A stretch of DNA of 56,432 bases from JAKZRT01 sp047518005 (lineage in GTDB: Bacteria; Pseudomonadota; Alphaproteobacteria; Rhodobacterales; Rhodobacteraceae). The first letter of the stretch is position 1; each line of letters begins with the position of its first letter. Under the pieces are notes generated by a model. The model worked only from the letters and a program-made list of their open reading frames with translations, was not told the DNA's origin and searched no databases. The stretch is from NCBI GenBank assembly GCA_047518005.1, contig JAKZRT010000090.1, positions 1 through 56,432 of the forward strand. Direction: 5' to 3'. Below are positions 1 to 7,824 of the stretch, piece by piece. A program made the translations under genes and the position numbers.

Positions 1-1
1 T

Positions 2-88
2 TTCGAAAAGGCGGGTCGCTGCGTCAGAGAATGGGTTGCCGCCCGAAACCAGTTCGCTATTCTCTACCCGGAACGGTTCAACAAATGA
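2..88 (+). CDS. 3' end of an unidentified gene (partial)
   Basis: An open frame runs from the window edge to a TGA at 86-88, encoding a 28-residue tail that ends in the sequence YPERFNK. Its composition looks like real coding sequence (charged and aromatic residues, G/C-ending codons), but it is too short to assign. The start lies outside the window. It could also be a chance open frame; the family is not recognised. Confidence 0.3.
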   Translation, partial: FEKAGRCVREWVAARNQFAILYPERFNK

Positions 89-156
89 CCCGTTTTAACT
101 GCATGGGCTGAGCGCCATACACAGAGTTTCAGATACTCCCCATCCAGCTCGGGAAG

Positions 157-435
157 ATGAAGCCAGCGGGTTTGCATGTCTTTCACAACAGGACCGACGC
201 AAAAGGTTATTCATCCGAGAACAGAAACGTTCCGCTCGCCCGCGAGTATGAAGCCCAAATCATGGCAAATAAAAAAGCGTGGACCTTCTTCTCCAATTTG
301 GCACCTTCCTACAAAAGGGATTCTGTTTGGTGGGTTATGAGCGCCAAAAAAGAAGAAACACGTTTGAAAAGGCTTGGTATACTGATTGCGACATCTGAAG
401 CAGGACAAAAAATACAAAGCTTGCGAAAGAAATAA
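157..435 (+). pseudogene. YdeI/OmpD-associated family fragment (C-terminal half only)
   Basis: The 92-residue product matches the C-terminal half of the YdeI/OmpD-associated family. It begins with the 'MKPAGL..F..R' segment that normally sits mid-protein, and later carries the conserved W-FF..L.PSY-R / WWVMSAK-EETR / RL..LI / G..I..L pattern (roughly residues 40-90). The family is usually near 190 residues, so about half is missing. In the same frame upstream there is a TGA at 109-111 and only about 15 unrelated codons follow it, so the N-terminal half is absent and not merely mis-started. No convincing ribosome-binding site precedes the ATG. It is called a decayed remnant, but expression of a short C-terminal protein cannot be excluded. 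Confidence 0.55.
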
Positions 436-907
436 AAGTTCCTAAGAAAATTTGGTGCTCGGAAAAGCAGACATTGAAAACCTACCCTCAATGGCAGCGA
501 AGTCCCGCACAGCGGACTTTGACCGATCCGGCGACATGCTCTTCTCGGAAATCTGTGTGAGTGGAAAGGTTGTCTTTCTGCCCAATGATTCGAGCGCAGA
601 CCCCTCGTTCAACATCGCACGCGGGTGGGGCTCTGCGCGACGCCCGCCAAACACGGCCCCCCTCTCCCTGTGGGAGAGGTGATGGGGGAGAGGCAGTCGC
701 ATCTCAATGCCAAAAAACGATTAACGCACATAATTCAATAACTTACCAAAGAAATCAACTTTGAAACCCTCGACTCTCCGCCTCACCCCATCCACCGCAT
801 GACCGGTCTGCGCCCCAGGCGAGCCTCAAGGGGCGCCATCGCCGCGCGGAAAAAAATTATGATGCCCGTCTTGAAATTTAGTACAATCGTGATAAGTTCT
901 GTCACAG
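436..907. other. Intergenic stretch with no recognisable gene
   Basis: No reading frame here has a family match or a good ribosome-binding site. The right half holds the first copy of a ~150-bp repeat (657-806). Just before the TetR start there is a direct repeat TGTCACA (900-906 and 909-915) that overlaps the start codon. It could be an operator, but this is only inferred from position. Confidence 0.5.
657..806. repeat. Copy 1 of a ~150-bp direct repeat flanking the tetR-SRPBCC gene
   Basis: This segment aligns along its whole length with 2115-2265. Shared blocks are the hairpin around CTCTCCC..GGGAGAG, then GATGGGGGAGAGGCAGTCGC, a TTAAC-rich middle, TTGAAACCCTCG, and CCTCACCCCATCCA.CGCATG. 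Read on the minus strand, 782-805 encodes PVMRWMG plus a stop, identical to the C-terminus of the ThDP enzyme at 2242-3939. It therefore carries a copy of that gene's last codons. Confidence 0.75.
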
Positions 908-2059
908 ATGTCACATATACGATTCATAACAACCCGCCAGTCGATCCTGGACGCCGCAGTGACCGAATTCTTCGCGCATGGCTACAAAGGCGCTTCGGTT
1001 CGCGATATTTGCGCCCGCGCCGGTGCCAGCTCGAATGCGATCACCTATCACTTCGGGTCCAAAGAGAGCGTTTACCGTGAAATCCTTGATCGTTTTGCGG
1101 CGCTGCTGCTTGAACAAACGCGAAGCGCATTGTCGGGTGAGCTGAGGTCGCAAGAGGAGTTCGAAATCCGCCTGGAAATGTTCCTCGCGCAACTTCTGGA
1201 AACCTATCTGAGCAACCGCGAGATTGTGCTGATCGCGATTCGCGAGTTCGAGCAGCTTCTTCCGGAGAGCGACGACAGCGCGATTCGTGAAATGGTCGGG
1301 GTCAGCCTTTGTCTTTCGAGTTTTGTTCAGAAGGCCAAAGACCAAGGCTTCGTGCGCGAAGACATCGACGCAAGCATTGTGGCGGGCACTTTGATGGACA
1401 GGCTGACCAATCAGGCGCGGTTCGCGCACACACATGAACGGTTCTTTAACGTGACTTCGCTGGACCCTGAATACCGCGCCTACTGGGTGCGGGCTTCGCT
1501 TGGATTGGTCCTTGTAGGAATGAAACCGCGGGCAGACCCGCAAAACAAAGGTCGAAAGGACAAGACCATGCACATTGAACACACAATCGAAATAAACGCA
1601 CCGGTGGATCTGGTCTGGAGCAAGATCAGCAATCTTGCCGATATTCAGAACTGGACCAAGGCGGTGAAAGAATCGCACTTTCACACCGAGATCACCCGTG
1701 GCATTGGTGCCGGGCGCACCTGCGACGTCCCTGGGTTCGGCAAGCTCGTCGAGAACGTGCTGGAATGGGACGAGGGCAAAAGCTTCCGTCTGTCGCTTGA
1801 GGGACTTCCTTTCTTCATAAAGGAAGCCAGCGGCGGATGGCGGCTAGAGGAACTGGGTCCAAACCGCACGCGTGGGACCACGTCTATCGACTTGCAAACC
1901 CGGTTCTGGCCGCTCGGCGCGCTGATGGAAAAATTTGCGCTTGCCCCGCAATTCCACAAGACCATTAAAGGCGCACAGCGCGAATTCAAGGCCTATGTCG
2001 AGGGCAGCGCAGAGGTGCCGAAGACAGCGCCAGCCCAGCACCCAAGGGCAGTCGCGTAG
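908..2059 (+). CDS. TetR-family regulator fused to an SRPBCC (polyketide cyclase-like) domain
   Basis: The 383-residue product has two parts. Residues 1 to about 205 are a TetR regulator: an N-terminal helix-turn-helix (around residues 26-50, with 'ASVRDICARAGASSNAITYHF') and a ligand-binding domain. Residues 221 to about 365 are an SRPBCC/START-like fold typical of polyketide cyclase/dehydrase proteins ('IEINAPVDLVWSKISNLADI'). TetR proteins are normally near 200 residues, so this is a fusion. At the junction there is a good Shine-Dalgarno-like AAAGGA (1555-1560) 7 nt before an in-frame ATG at 1568, so the second domain may also be made alone (163 residues). The ATG at 908 has no clear ribosome-binding site. 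Repeats flank the gene on both sides. The ligand and targets cannot be told from the sequence. Confidence 0.85.
   Translation: MSHIRFITTRQSILDAAVTEFFAHGYKGASVRDICARAGASSNAITYHFGSKESVYREILDRFAALLLEQTRSALSGELRSQEEFEIRLEMFLAQLLETYLSNREIVLIAIREFEQLLPESDDSAIREMVGVSLCLSSFVQKAKDQGFVREDIDASIVAGTLMDRLTNQARFAHTHERFFNVTSLDPEYRAYWVRASLGLVLVGMKPRADPQNKGRKDKTMHIEHTIEINAPVDLVWSKISNLADIQNWTKAVKESHFHTEITRGIGAGRTCDVPGFGKLVENVLEWDEGKSFRLSLEGLPFFIKEASGGWRLEELGPNRTRGTTSIDLQTRFWPLGALMEKFALAPQFHKTIKGAQREFKAYVEGSAEVPKTAPAQHPRAVA
1550..1570 (+). promoter_or_regulatory. Internal ribosome-binding site and start at the domain junction
   Basis: GGTCGAAAGGA is followed by 7 nt and an in-frame ATG (1568-1570) exactly where the SRPBCC domain begins. 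This is the arrangement expected of a separate downstream gene, which suggests either recent loss of a stop codon between two genes or dual translation. Confidence 0.5.
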
Positions 2060-2114
2060 CGCACAAACGCCTCGGTCGCGGGAACGCGGAAAAATTTGGC
2101 CGGGCGACATGAGC

Positions 2115-2265
2115 CTCCCCTCTCCCCGTGGGAGAGGGGATGGGGGAGAGGCAGTCGCTTCTCAACACCAAAAAATCCATTAACATTTACAATTCAACAT
2201 CTTAACACAGGTTTCAACCTTGAAACCCTCGGCCCCCAGCCTCACCCCATCCAGCGCATGACCGG
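2115..2265. repeat. Copy 2 of the ~150-bp direct repeat, with a perfect hairpin
   Basis: This is the partner of 657-806. It starts with a perfect 10-bp hairpin (CCCCTCTCCC 2117-2126, GGGAGAGGGG 2130-2139), contains a second hairpin GGTTTCAA-CC-TTGAAACC (2210-2227), and ends inside the last codons of the ThDP enzyme gene. The first hairpin lies just after the tetR stop and may also work as a transcription terminator, although no T-run follows. Confidence 0.75.
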
Positions 2266-3939
2266 GGCGGCGGATTCTTCCAAAGGCTGGCAGATCACGT
2301 CGATCAGGGTCGGCCCGGGCTCTGCAAAAGCCTGCGCCATCACCCGGTCCAGATCGCCCGGCTCTTCCACGGTCCAGCTTTTCACCCCGAACCCCTCGGC
2401 CACCTTCGCGTTGTCTGTCCGATTGAAATCGACGTTGTAATACCGCGCGCCCGTGTCGTCTTTCTGACTGGCTCTGATCCACCCGAAGCTGGCGTTGGAA
2501 AAGACGATATAAGTGATGTTGGCCCCCGACCGGGCCACGGTTTCCAGCTCGCCGCAGGAAAACCCGAACGACCCGTCGCCCATCAGCCCCACCACCTTGA
2601 CCCCCGGCCGCCCGTACCAGGCCCCCAGTGCCGCCCCCATGGCATAGCCCAGCGCCCCGTGCGCGCGGTTGGTGATATACTGCCGCCCGGCGATTTTCTG
2701 ATCCGAAAAGGCGTTGTAATAGGGGCAGCTTGTCCCCGGATCGCTGACCACGATGCCATCCTCCGGCAGATGCCGGTTCAGCGTGTCGATGATGCGCTCG
2801 GGCAGGATCGGGCGCGCGTCGCTGGCCGCAAGCGCGGCGAAGTCGGCGAACTTGCGCACCCTGATGTCGGCCACCTGCGCCGCACCGCCAAATCCTTGCA
2901 CCGGGTCGCGCCCGTCCAGCACCGCATTTACCATCGCCAGCGACAGCCGCAAATCACCGACGACGCCAACTTCGGTCGGATAGTTCGCCCCCACCACCAT
3001 CGGATCGCTGTCAAAATGCACGATCCGCGCGCCAGGTTTGGGGGCGCTCCAGCGCGACGTCGTGGTCGACCCGGCCCGCGCGCCCATAAAAACCACCAGA
3101 TCGGCTTCTTCCATCGCCTCCCAGGTCTCGGGCGTGCCGCCGTTCGATCCGACGACCCCCAGCGAGTTGGGGTGCGTATCCGCCAACGAACCCTTGCCCG
3201 AGATCGAAGTCGCCACCGCGACGTCCAGCCGCTCGGCCAGCCGCGCCAGCGCGTCCATCGCGCCCGCAATCACCACGCCGCCGCCGCAGACGATCAGCGG
3301 CCGGTCAGCCGACAGGATCGCATCGACCGCCGCCTCGATATCGGCCGCTTGCGGCCCGGTCCGGCGCGCCGGAAATTCGGCGTGCGTCGCATCACCCCAA
3401 ATGTCAGCAGCATCGACCGGGTCGTACTGAATGTCATACGGCAGCCCCAAATGCGCCGCCCCCGGCCGCCCGGTGGTCATCGCCCGAAAGGCTTGGCGAA
3501 CCATGCGCGGGATGTGGTCGGCCTTTTTGATCACCGTGTTGAACTTGGTCAGCGGACGCATCAGCGCCTCCTGATCGACTTCGGTCAGCGGGTATTTCCC
3601 GTACGAGCCGACCGAGATGTCGGTGGTGATCGCCAGCAGGGCAATAGAACTTTCGTTGGCCTCGATCAGCCCAGGTAGTATGTAGGTGGCACCGCCACCC
3701 GACGGCCCTTCGCAGACGCCAACCCGGCCCGTGACCCGCGCGAAAGCGTCGGCCATATAGGCGGCGGACCGTTCGTCGCGGGTCAGAATATGGGTGATGC
3801 CATGATCCAGCCGCGCCATCGCGTCGTAAAACGGCAAGGTCGTATCGCCGCAAAGCCCGAAAATATGGGTGACCCCGTGCGCTTCCAACATGCCCACCAT
3901 GGCCTCGGCCCCGTTCGGCGAATTTCCGGTTTCCGTCAT
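2242..3939 (-). CDS. Thiamine diphosphate-dependent enzyme, acetolactate synthase-like
   Basis: The 565-residue protein has the three-domain architecture of the acetolactate synthase / oxalyl-CoA decarboxylase / sulfoacetaldehyde acetyltransferase superfamily. The N-terminal PYR domain has a conserved acidic residue in 'TRDERSAAYMADAFARVTG'. A central domain spans about residues 190-320. The C-terminal PP domain has the ThDP motif starting 'GDGSFGFSCGELET' and ending in a 'SNASFG' segment. It does not resemble Xsc closely. The start is supported by GGAGG 7 nt upstream of the ATG. It is divergent from the GntR gene at 4044, which probably controls it. Neighbouring catabolic genes suggest decarboxylation or ligation of a 2-oxo acid, but the substrate is unknown. 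Confidence 0.88.
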   Translation of the reverse strand: MTETGNSPNGAEAMVGMLEAHGVTHIFGLCGDTTLPFYDAMARLDHGITHILTRDERSAAYMADAFARVTGRVGVCEGPSGGGATYILPGLIEANESSIALLAITTDISVGSYGKYPLTEVDQEALMRPLTKFNTVIKKADHIPRMVRQAFRAMTTGRPGAAHLGLPYDIQYDPVDAADIWGDATHAEFPARRTGPQAADIEAAVDAILSADRPLIVCGGGVVIAGAMDALARLAERLDVAVATSISGKGSLADTHPNSLGVVGSNGGTPETWEAMEEADLVVFMGARAGSTTTSRWSAPKPGARIVHFDSDPMVVGANYPTEVGVVGDLRLSLAMVNAVLDGRDPVQGFGGAAQVADIRVRKFADFAALAASDARPILPERIIDTLNRHLPEDGIVVSDPGTSCPYYNAFSDQKIAGRQYITNRAHGALGYAMGAALGAWYGRPGVKVVGLMGDGSFGFSCGELETVARSGANITYIVFSNASFGWIRASQKDDTGARYYNVDFNRTDNAKVAEGFGVKSWTVEEPGDLDRVMAQAFAEPGPTLIDVICQPLEESAAPVMRWMG

Positions 3940-3970
3940 ATCGTGCCTCCGACTTGCAGCGTATTCACTG

Positions 3971-3994
3971 CTGTATACAGAACTGCATATTGCA
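3971..3994. promoter_or_regulatory. Candidate GntR operator between the divergent genes
   Basis: The 104-bp gap between the ThDP enzyme and the GntR regulator contains the perfect palindrome CTGTATACAG (3971-3980), followed by TGCATATTGCA (3984-3994). TATAC-centred palindromes are common operators for FCD-type GntR regulators. The assignment to the adjacent regulator is inferred. Confidence 0.45.
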
Positions 3995-4043
3995 TTTCAC
4001 CCACACCTGTGGCAAGAGCAAATCAAAGTAGAAAGGTGAGCAG

Positions 4044-4748
4044 ATGGCCGAAGGCCGCGTCGAAGACATCTATGACCAACTGAAAACCATGGCTGTAGGC
4101 TATCGCCTGCGCCCCGGCGATCGGTTGAACGAGGTTACCCTGTCACGCGAACTGGGCGTCAGCCGCACGCCGCTGCGCGAAGCGCTGAACCGGCTGGTCG
4201 CCGAGAACCTCTTCGACTTCCGCGCCGGTGCCGGTTTCTTTTGCCGTGGGCTCGATCCGCAGACGGTGTTTGACCTTTACGAACTGCGCCAGATCACCGA
4301 GGCCGCGGCTGCGCGGCTGGCCTGTGAACGCGCATCAGATGCCGATCTGCAAAGCCTTAGCGATGACCTTTTGACCCGCGGTATCGCCACCGCTGGCCTG
4401 ACCGTCGCCGAGGCCTGCGCGCGCGACGAAGCGTTTCACATGGGCGTTGCCCGCCTCGGCAGCAACGCGGTGCTGGTCACGCAACTTTCCCGTATAAACG
4501 AACGCATCCGTTATGTGCGATGGGTCAGCCTGTCACTGGGTCGCCTGCGCAAATCCAAGGACGAACATGTGGCGCTGATGCAGGCGCTTCTGGACCGCGA
4601 CGCTGACCAGGCAGCAACCATCATCAACGCGCATATCGGCAAGCGCATGGACCAGGTGACCGAAGTTGTTCGTCACGGAATATCCAACATCTACATGGAC
4701 ATGGGCGGCGAACTTTCCGAACAGATCGTCGAGGAGGGTCAGACGTGA
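4044..4748 (+). CDS. GntR-family (FCD/FadR subfamily) transcriptional regulator
   Basis: The 234-residue protein has an N-terminal winged helix-turn-helix (about residues 8-70, 'LRPGDRLNEVTLSRELGVSRTPLREALNRLVAE') and an all-alpha FCD ligand-binding domain (about 78-210) with the expected Asp/His metal-ligand pattern ('DEAFHMGVAR' and later histidines). AAAGGTGAG lies just upstream of the ATG. It is divergent from the ThDP enzyme and its stop overlaps the start of the racemase-like gene, so the two are co-transcribed. It probably senses a small organic acid related to the substrates of these enzymes; the effector is unknown. Confidence 0.88.
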   Translation: MAEGRVEDIYDQLKTMAVGYRLRPGDRLNEVTLSRELGVSRTPLREALNRLVAENLFDFRAGAGFFCRGLDPQTVFDLYELRQITEAAAARLACERASDADLQSLSDDLLTRGIATAGLTVAEACARDEAFHMGVARLGSNAVLVTQLSRINERIRYVRWVSLSLGRLRKSKDEHVALMQALLDRDADQAATIINAHIGKRMDQVTEVVRHGISNIYMDMGGELSEQIVEEGQT

Positions 4749-5461
4749 TCGCATATGGCGGAAAATCAATTTACGGCGCGTCTGTCGGCATTCTGATGCT
4801 CGACGCGCGTTTTCCGCGCATTCCCGGCGACATGGGCAACGCGCAAAGCTGGCCGTTTCCGGTGCACTACAAAGTGGTGCGCGGCGCCTCGCCCGATCTG
4901 GTGGTGCGCCAAGGGGCCGACGGCATGTTGGGCCATTTCATCGACGCCGCGCGCGAACTCGTCGCCGACGGCGTCGACGGCGTCACCACCAATTGCGGGT
5001 TTTTGTCGCTCTTTCAAAACGATCTGGCTAAAGCCTTGCCCGTGCCTGTGATCACCTCTTCGCTGATGCAGGTCGAAATGGTCAATCGCATTCTTCCCGA
5101 GGCTAAACGTGCCGGTATCCTGACCATTTCGGCATCGACTCTCACCGACGACCACCTGGCCCGTGCCAATGTCCCGGCGGGCACGCCGATCGGATCAACC
5201 GAAGGCGGTCAGGAATTTTCGCGCGTAATTCTCGGCAACCACGAGGCGCTGGATGTCGATCTCGCCCGTGCTGAAAATGTGGCAGCGGCCAAAGACCTTG
5301 TTGCAGCCCATCCTGATCTGGGTGCAATCGTTCTGGAATGCACGAATATGTGCCCCTATGCACATGACATTCAACAAGAAACCGGACTGCCGGTATTTTC
5401 GATGATCGACCTGGTCACATGGTTTCAGGCCGGCCTGACCCCGCGTCGGTTCGCGCTCTAG
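4745..5461 (+). CDS. Aspartate/glutamate racemase-family protein
   Basis: The 238-residue protein belongs to the Asp/Glu/hydantoin racemase superfamily. It has the two expected cysteines, one in 'GVTTNCGFL' (Cys84) and one in the 'ECTNMCPY' segment (near residue 200). Members include racemases, maleate isomerase and arylmalonate decarboxylase, so the reaction is not fixed by these motifs. The start is GTG at 4745, overlapping the GntR stop by 4 nt, which points to translational coupling. Its 3' end overlaps the convergent beta-oxidation gene by 47 bp. Confidence 0.8.
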   Translation: MIAYGGKSIYGASVGILMLDARFPRIPGDMGNAQSWPFPVHYKVVRGASPDLVVRQGADGMLGHFIDAARELVADGVDGVTTNCGFLSLFQNDLAKALPVPVITSSLMQVEMVNRILPEAKRAGILTISASTLTDDHLARANVPAGTPIGSTEGGQEFSRVILGNHEALDVDLARAENVAAAKDLVAAHPDLGAIVLECTNMCPYAHDIQQETGLPVFSMIDLVTWFQAGLTPRRFAL

Positions 5462-7562
5462 CCGCCGCGCGTCTGTTCAAATCACCAAGCGACCCGCCAC
5501 TTTCAACCAGGTCGACCAACAGCAACGAGGGTCTCCAGAAAACCCGGTCTTCGGCTTCAAAACTTCGAATATCGGCAAGAATGCGGTCCAGCCCAAGCGC
5601 GTCGGCATAGTGCATCGGCCCGCCGCGATAGCGCGGATACCCATAGCCGTGCATCAGCACGATATCGATATCTGACGGCTTCAGCGCCACGCCTTCGCGC
5701 AAAACCTCGCAGGCTTCATTGACCATCGCGGCCGTAAAGCGTGTGACAATCTCCGCGTCGGAAAATGTCCGCGCGGTGATCCCTTTGTGCGCGCGTTCGG
5801 CCTCGATAATCGCCAGCACATCCGGGTCTTCGGCGCCGCGCGAATTGCCGGTGTCGTAGCGGTAAAAACCGCGCCCGGTCTTGCGCCCGAACCAGCCGCG
5901 CTCGCAAATGCGGTCGGCTATCTCGACGTACCGCTCGCCGGGCGGGCGGGTCGGCGCGTCTTTCTTGCGATTGGCCCAGCCGATATCCAGGCCCGCAAGG
6001 TCAAAGACCGCGTGCGGCCCCATCGGATAGCCAAAATCGAAGATCGCGCGGTCAATCGCATAAGGTGAAGCCCCGTCTTCAACCATATGCGCGACCACAT
6101 TTCGGGTCTTGGCAAATATCCGGTTGCCGATAAACCCGTCGGCATTCCCGGCCCTCACCGGGATTTTTCCCAGCCGCTTGGCTAGCGCAAAACCGGTCGC
6201 CACCACATCGTCCGCAACCTGATCCGTCACCACAATCTCAAGCAATTTCATCACATTAGCGGGCGAGAAGAAATGAAGGCCCAGAACGTCTTGCGGGCGT
6301 TTGGTCGCTGCGGCAATCAGGTCGACGTTCAAATAGGACGTGTTGGTGGCCAGAATTGCGCCGGATTTTGCCACCGCGTCGAGCTGTGCAAAGACCGCCT
6401 TTTTAACTTCCAGATCCTCAAAGACCGCCTCGATAACCAAATCGGCCCGGCAAAGATCGGCAATTTCGGTCGACGTCGCGAAGCGGCCCAGAACGCCACG
6501 CTTTTGATCCTCGGTCATCCGGCCTTTGGCGATTTGCCGGTCACAGAGCTTTTCGACAGAGGCGCGCCCGCGTGCGATGCTGCGCGCGTCGCGCTCGACC
6601 ATCAAAACCTCAAGCCCCGCATCCAGCCCGGCGATTGCGATCCCCGCCCCCATAGTGCCGCCGCCAACCACGCCAAGTGTTTGCAATGCCCTCGGCTGCG
6701 CCCGCCCTGCCCCCGGCGCTTTCGCCGCCGCGCGTTCGGCGAAAAACGCGTGGATCAGCGCCTTCGATTGCGGGGTCGCCTTGCAGTCCAGAAATCGCGT
6801 GCGCTCAAAGGCCAGGCCCTCGGCAAGGTCCGTGCTCAGCGCCTTTTCAACGCAATCGACAATATGAAATGGCGAACAGAGGCCGCGGGCGCTGGTTTTC
6901 AATTCGCCGCGGACCTGTTCCAGCGCCGCAATATAGGCTTCGCGGTCAGCAAGACCTTGCCCCCGGTTGCCGGTCCGGCGCGGGCCCTTGCCAATCATTT
7001 CCCTGGCAAATTCAATCGCTTCTGCCTCGAGATCGCCACCCACGATCCGGTCAACAAGACCCATCGCGCGGGCCCTTTCAACCGTGACCGGCTTGCCGGT
7101 CAGCATCATGTCCAACGCCGGTCCGGCCCCGATAACGCGCGGCAGGCGCTGCGTGCCGCCAGCACCGGGAAGGATGCCCAAAAGCACCTCGGGCAGACCG
7201 ACCAGGGTGCCCGCTACCGCGATCCGGTAATGCGATCCAAGCGCCAGCTCGCATCCGCCGCCCAGCACAGTGCCCGACAGGGCCGCGATCACAGGCTTGG
7301 CGCAGGCCTCGACCCGGTCCACCACGTCAGGCAGCGACGGATCGACGGGTGGTGCTGCAAACTCGCGAATATCGGCGCCTGCGGGGAATGTCCGCCCGCG
7401 CCCGATGATCACGATGGCCGCGACCGACGGGTCGGCTTCGGCACGCGTCAGCGCGTCCAGCAACCCCTCGCGCACGGCAAGGCCCAGGGCGTTGACGGGC
7501 GGGTTGTCGATGCCGATCAGCGCAACATTCGCGTCCAAAGTCAGTGTCACCGGTCCGTCCAT
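5415..7562 (-). CDS. Bifunctional enoyl-CoA hydratase / 3-hydroxyacyl-CoA dehydrogenase
   Basis: The 715-residue protein joins a crotonase domain (about residues 1-190) to an NAD-binding and C-terminal 3-hydroxyacyl-CoA dehydrogenase domain (about 295-690), as in FadJ, FadB and the peroxisomal bifunctional enzyme. The crotonase part has 'FPAGADIREF', 'GGGCELALG' and 'GLPEVLLGILPGAGGTQRLP', giving the two catalytic acidic residues. The dehydrogenase part has the dinucleotide motif 'GGGTMGAGIA' and the 'HFFSPANVMKLLEIV' histidine. It would hydrate and oxidise enoyl-CoA esters in fatty- or dicarboxylic-acid oxidation. GAGGCG lies 5 nt before the ATG. No thiolase is adjacent. The last 47 bp are antisense to the racemase gene. 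Confidence 0.92.
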   Translation of the reverse strand: MDGPVTLTLDANVALIGIDNPPVNALGLAVREGLLDALTRAEADPSVAAIVIIGRGRTFPAGADIREFAAPPVDPSLPDVVDRVEACAKPVIAALSGTVLGGGCELALGSHYRIAVAGTLVGLPEVLLGILPGAGGTQRLPRVIGAGPALDMMLTGKPVTVERARAMGLVDRIVGGDLEAEAIEFAREMIGKGPRRTGNRGQGLADREAYIAALEQVRGELKTSARGLCSPFHIVDCVEKALSTDLAEGLAFERTRFLDCKATPQSKALIHAFFAERAAAKAPGAGRAQPRALQTLGVVGGGTMGAGIAIAGLDAGLEVLMVERDARSIARGRASVEKLCDRQIAKGRMTEDQKRGVLGRFATSTEIADLCRADLVIEAVFEDLEVKKAVFAQLDAVAKSGAILATNTSYLNVDLIAAATKRPQDVLGLHFFSPANVMKLLEIVVTDQVADDVVATGFALAKRLGKIPVRAGNADGFIGNRIFAKTRNVVAHMVEDGASPYAIDRAIFDFGYPMGPHAVFDLAGLDIGWANRKKDAPTRPPGERYVEIADRICERGWFGRKTGRGFYRYDTGNSRGAEDPDVLAIIEAERAHKGITARTFSDAEIVTRFTAAMVNEACEVLREGVALKPSDIDIVLMHGYGYPRYRGGPMHYADALGLDRILADIRSFEAEDRVFWRPSLLLVDLVESGGSLGDLNRRAAARARTDAGSGRPETM

Positions 7563-7824
7563 ACGCGCCTCGCGTCTCTGTTTCGCCGCCGTTGTCCGGC
7601 ATACGCGGGTTTTTCACCCGTTCCGCTGCAAAGATCAAACCCAATTGCCCGGTTGGCAAGGCGTACCGGCGACATCGGTTTTGCCGGGCCAAAAGCCGGT
7701 TTCGGCGATCATGGCCGCCCGCGCATCCGGTCACTGCACGCGTTGCCCGACAGGCAGACCGCCAAGGGCCTTGCCGGTGCCGCCCATTCGCGCTTTGATC
7801 GGGCGCAAATGAAGGGGCACATCG

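Noticed and set aside
442..702. Small open frames on both strands before the first repeat copy
   Set aside because: No ribosome-binding site, no family resemblance and overlap with repeat sequence.
2659..3678. Long plus-strand open frame opposite the ThDP gene
   Set aside because: Arg/His-rich translation with no family character; it is a shadow of the high-GC gene on the other strand.
2242..3939. Assignment of the ThDP enzyme as sulfoacetaldehyde acetyltransferase (Xsc)
   Set aside because: The N-terminal and active-site segments do not follow the Xsc pattern, and it is about 15 kb from the comDE operon.
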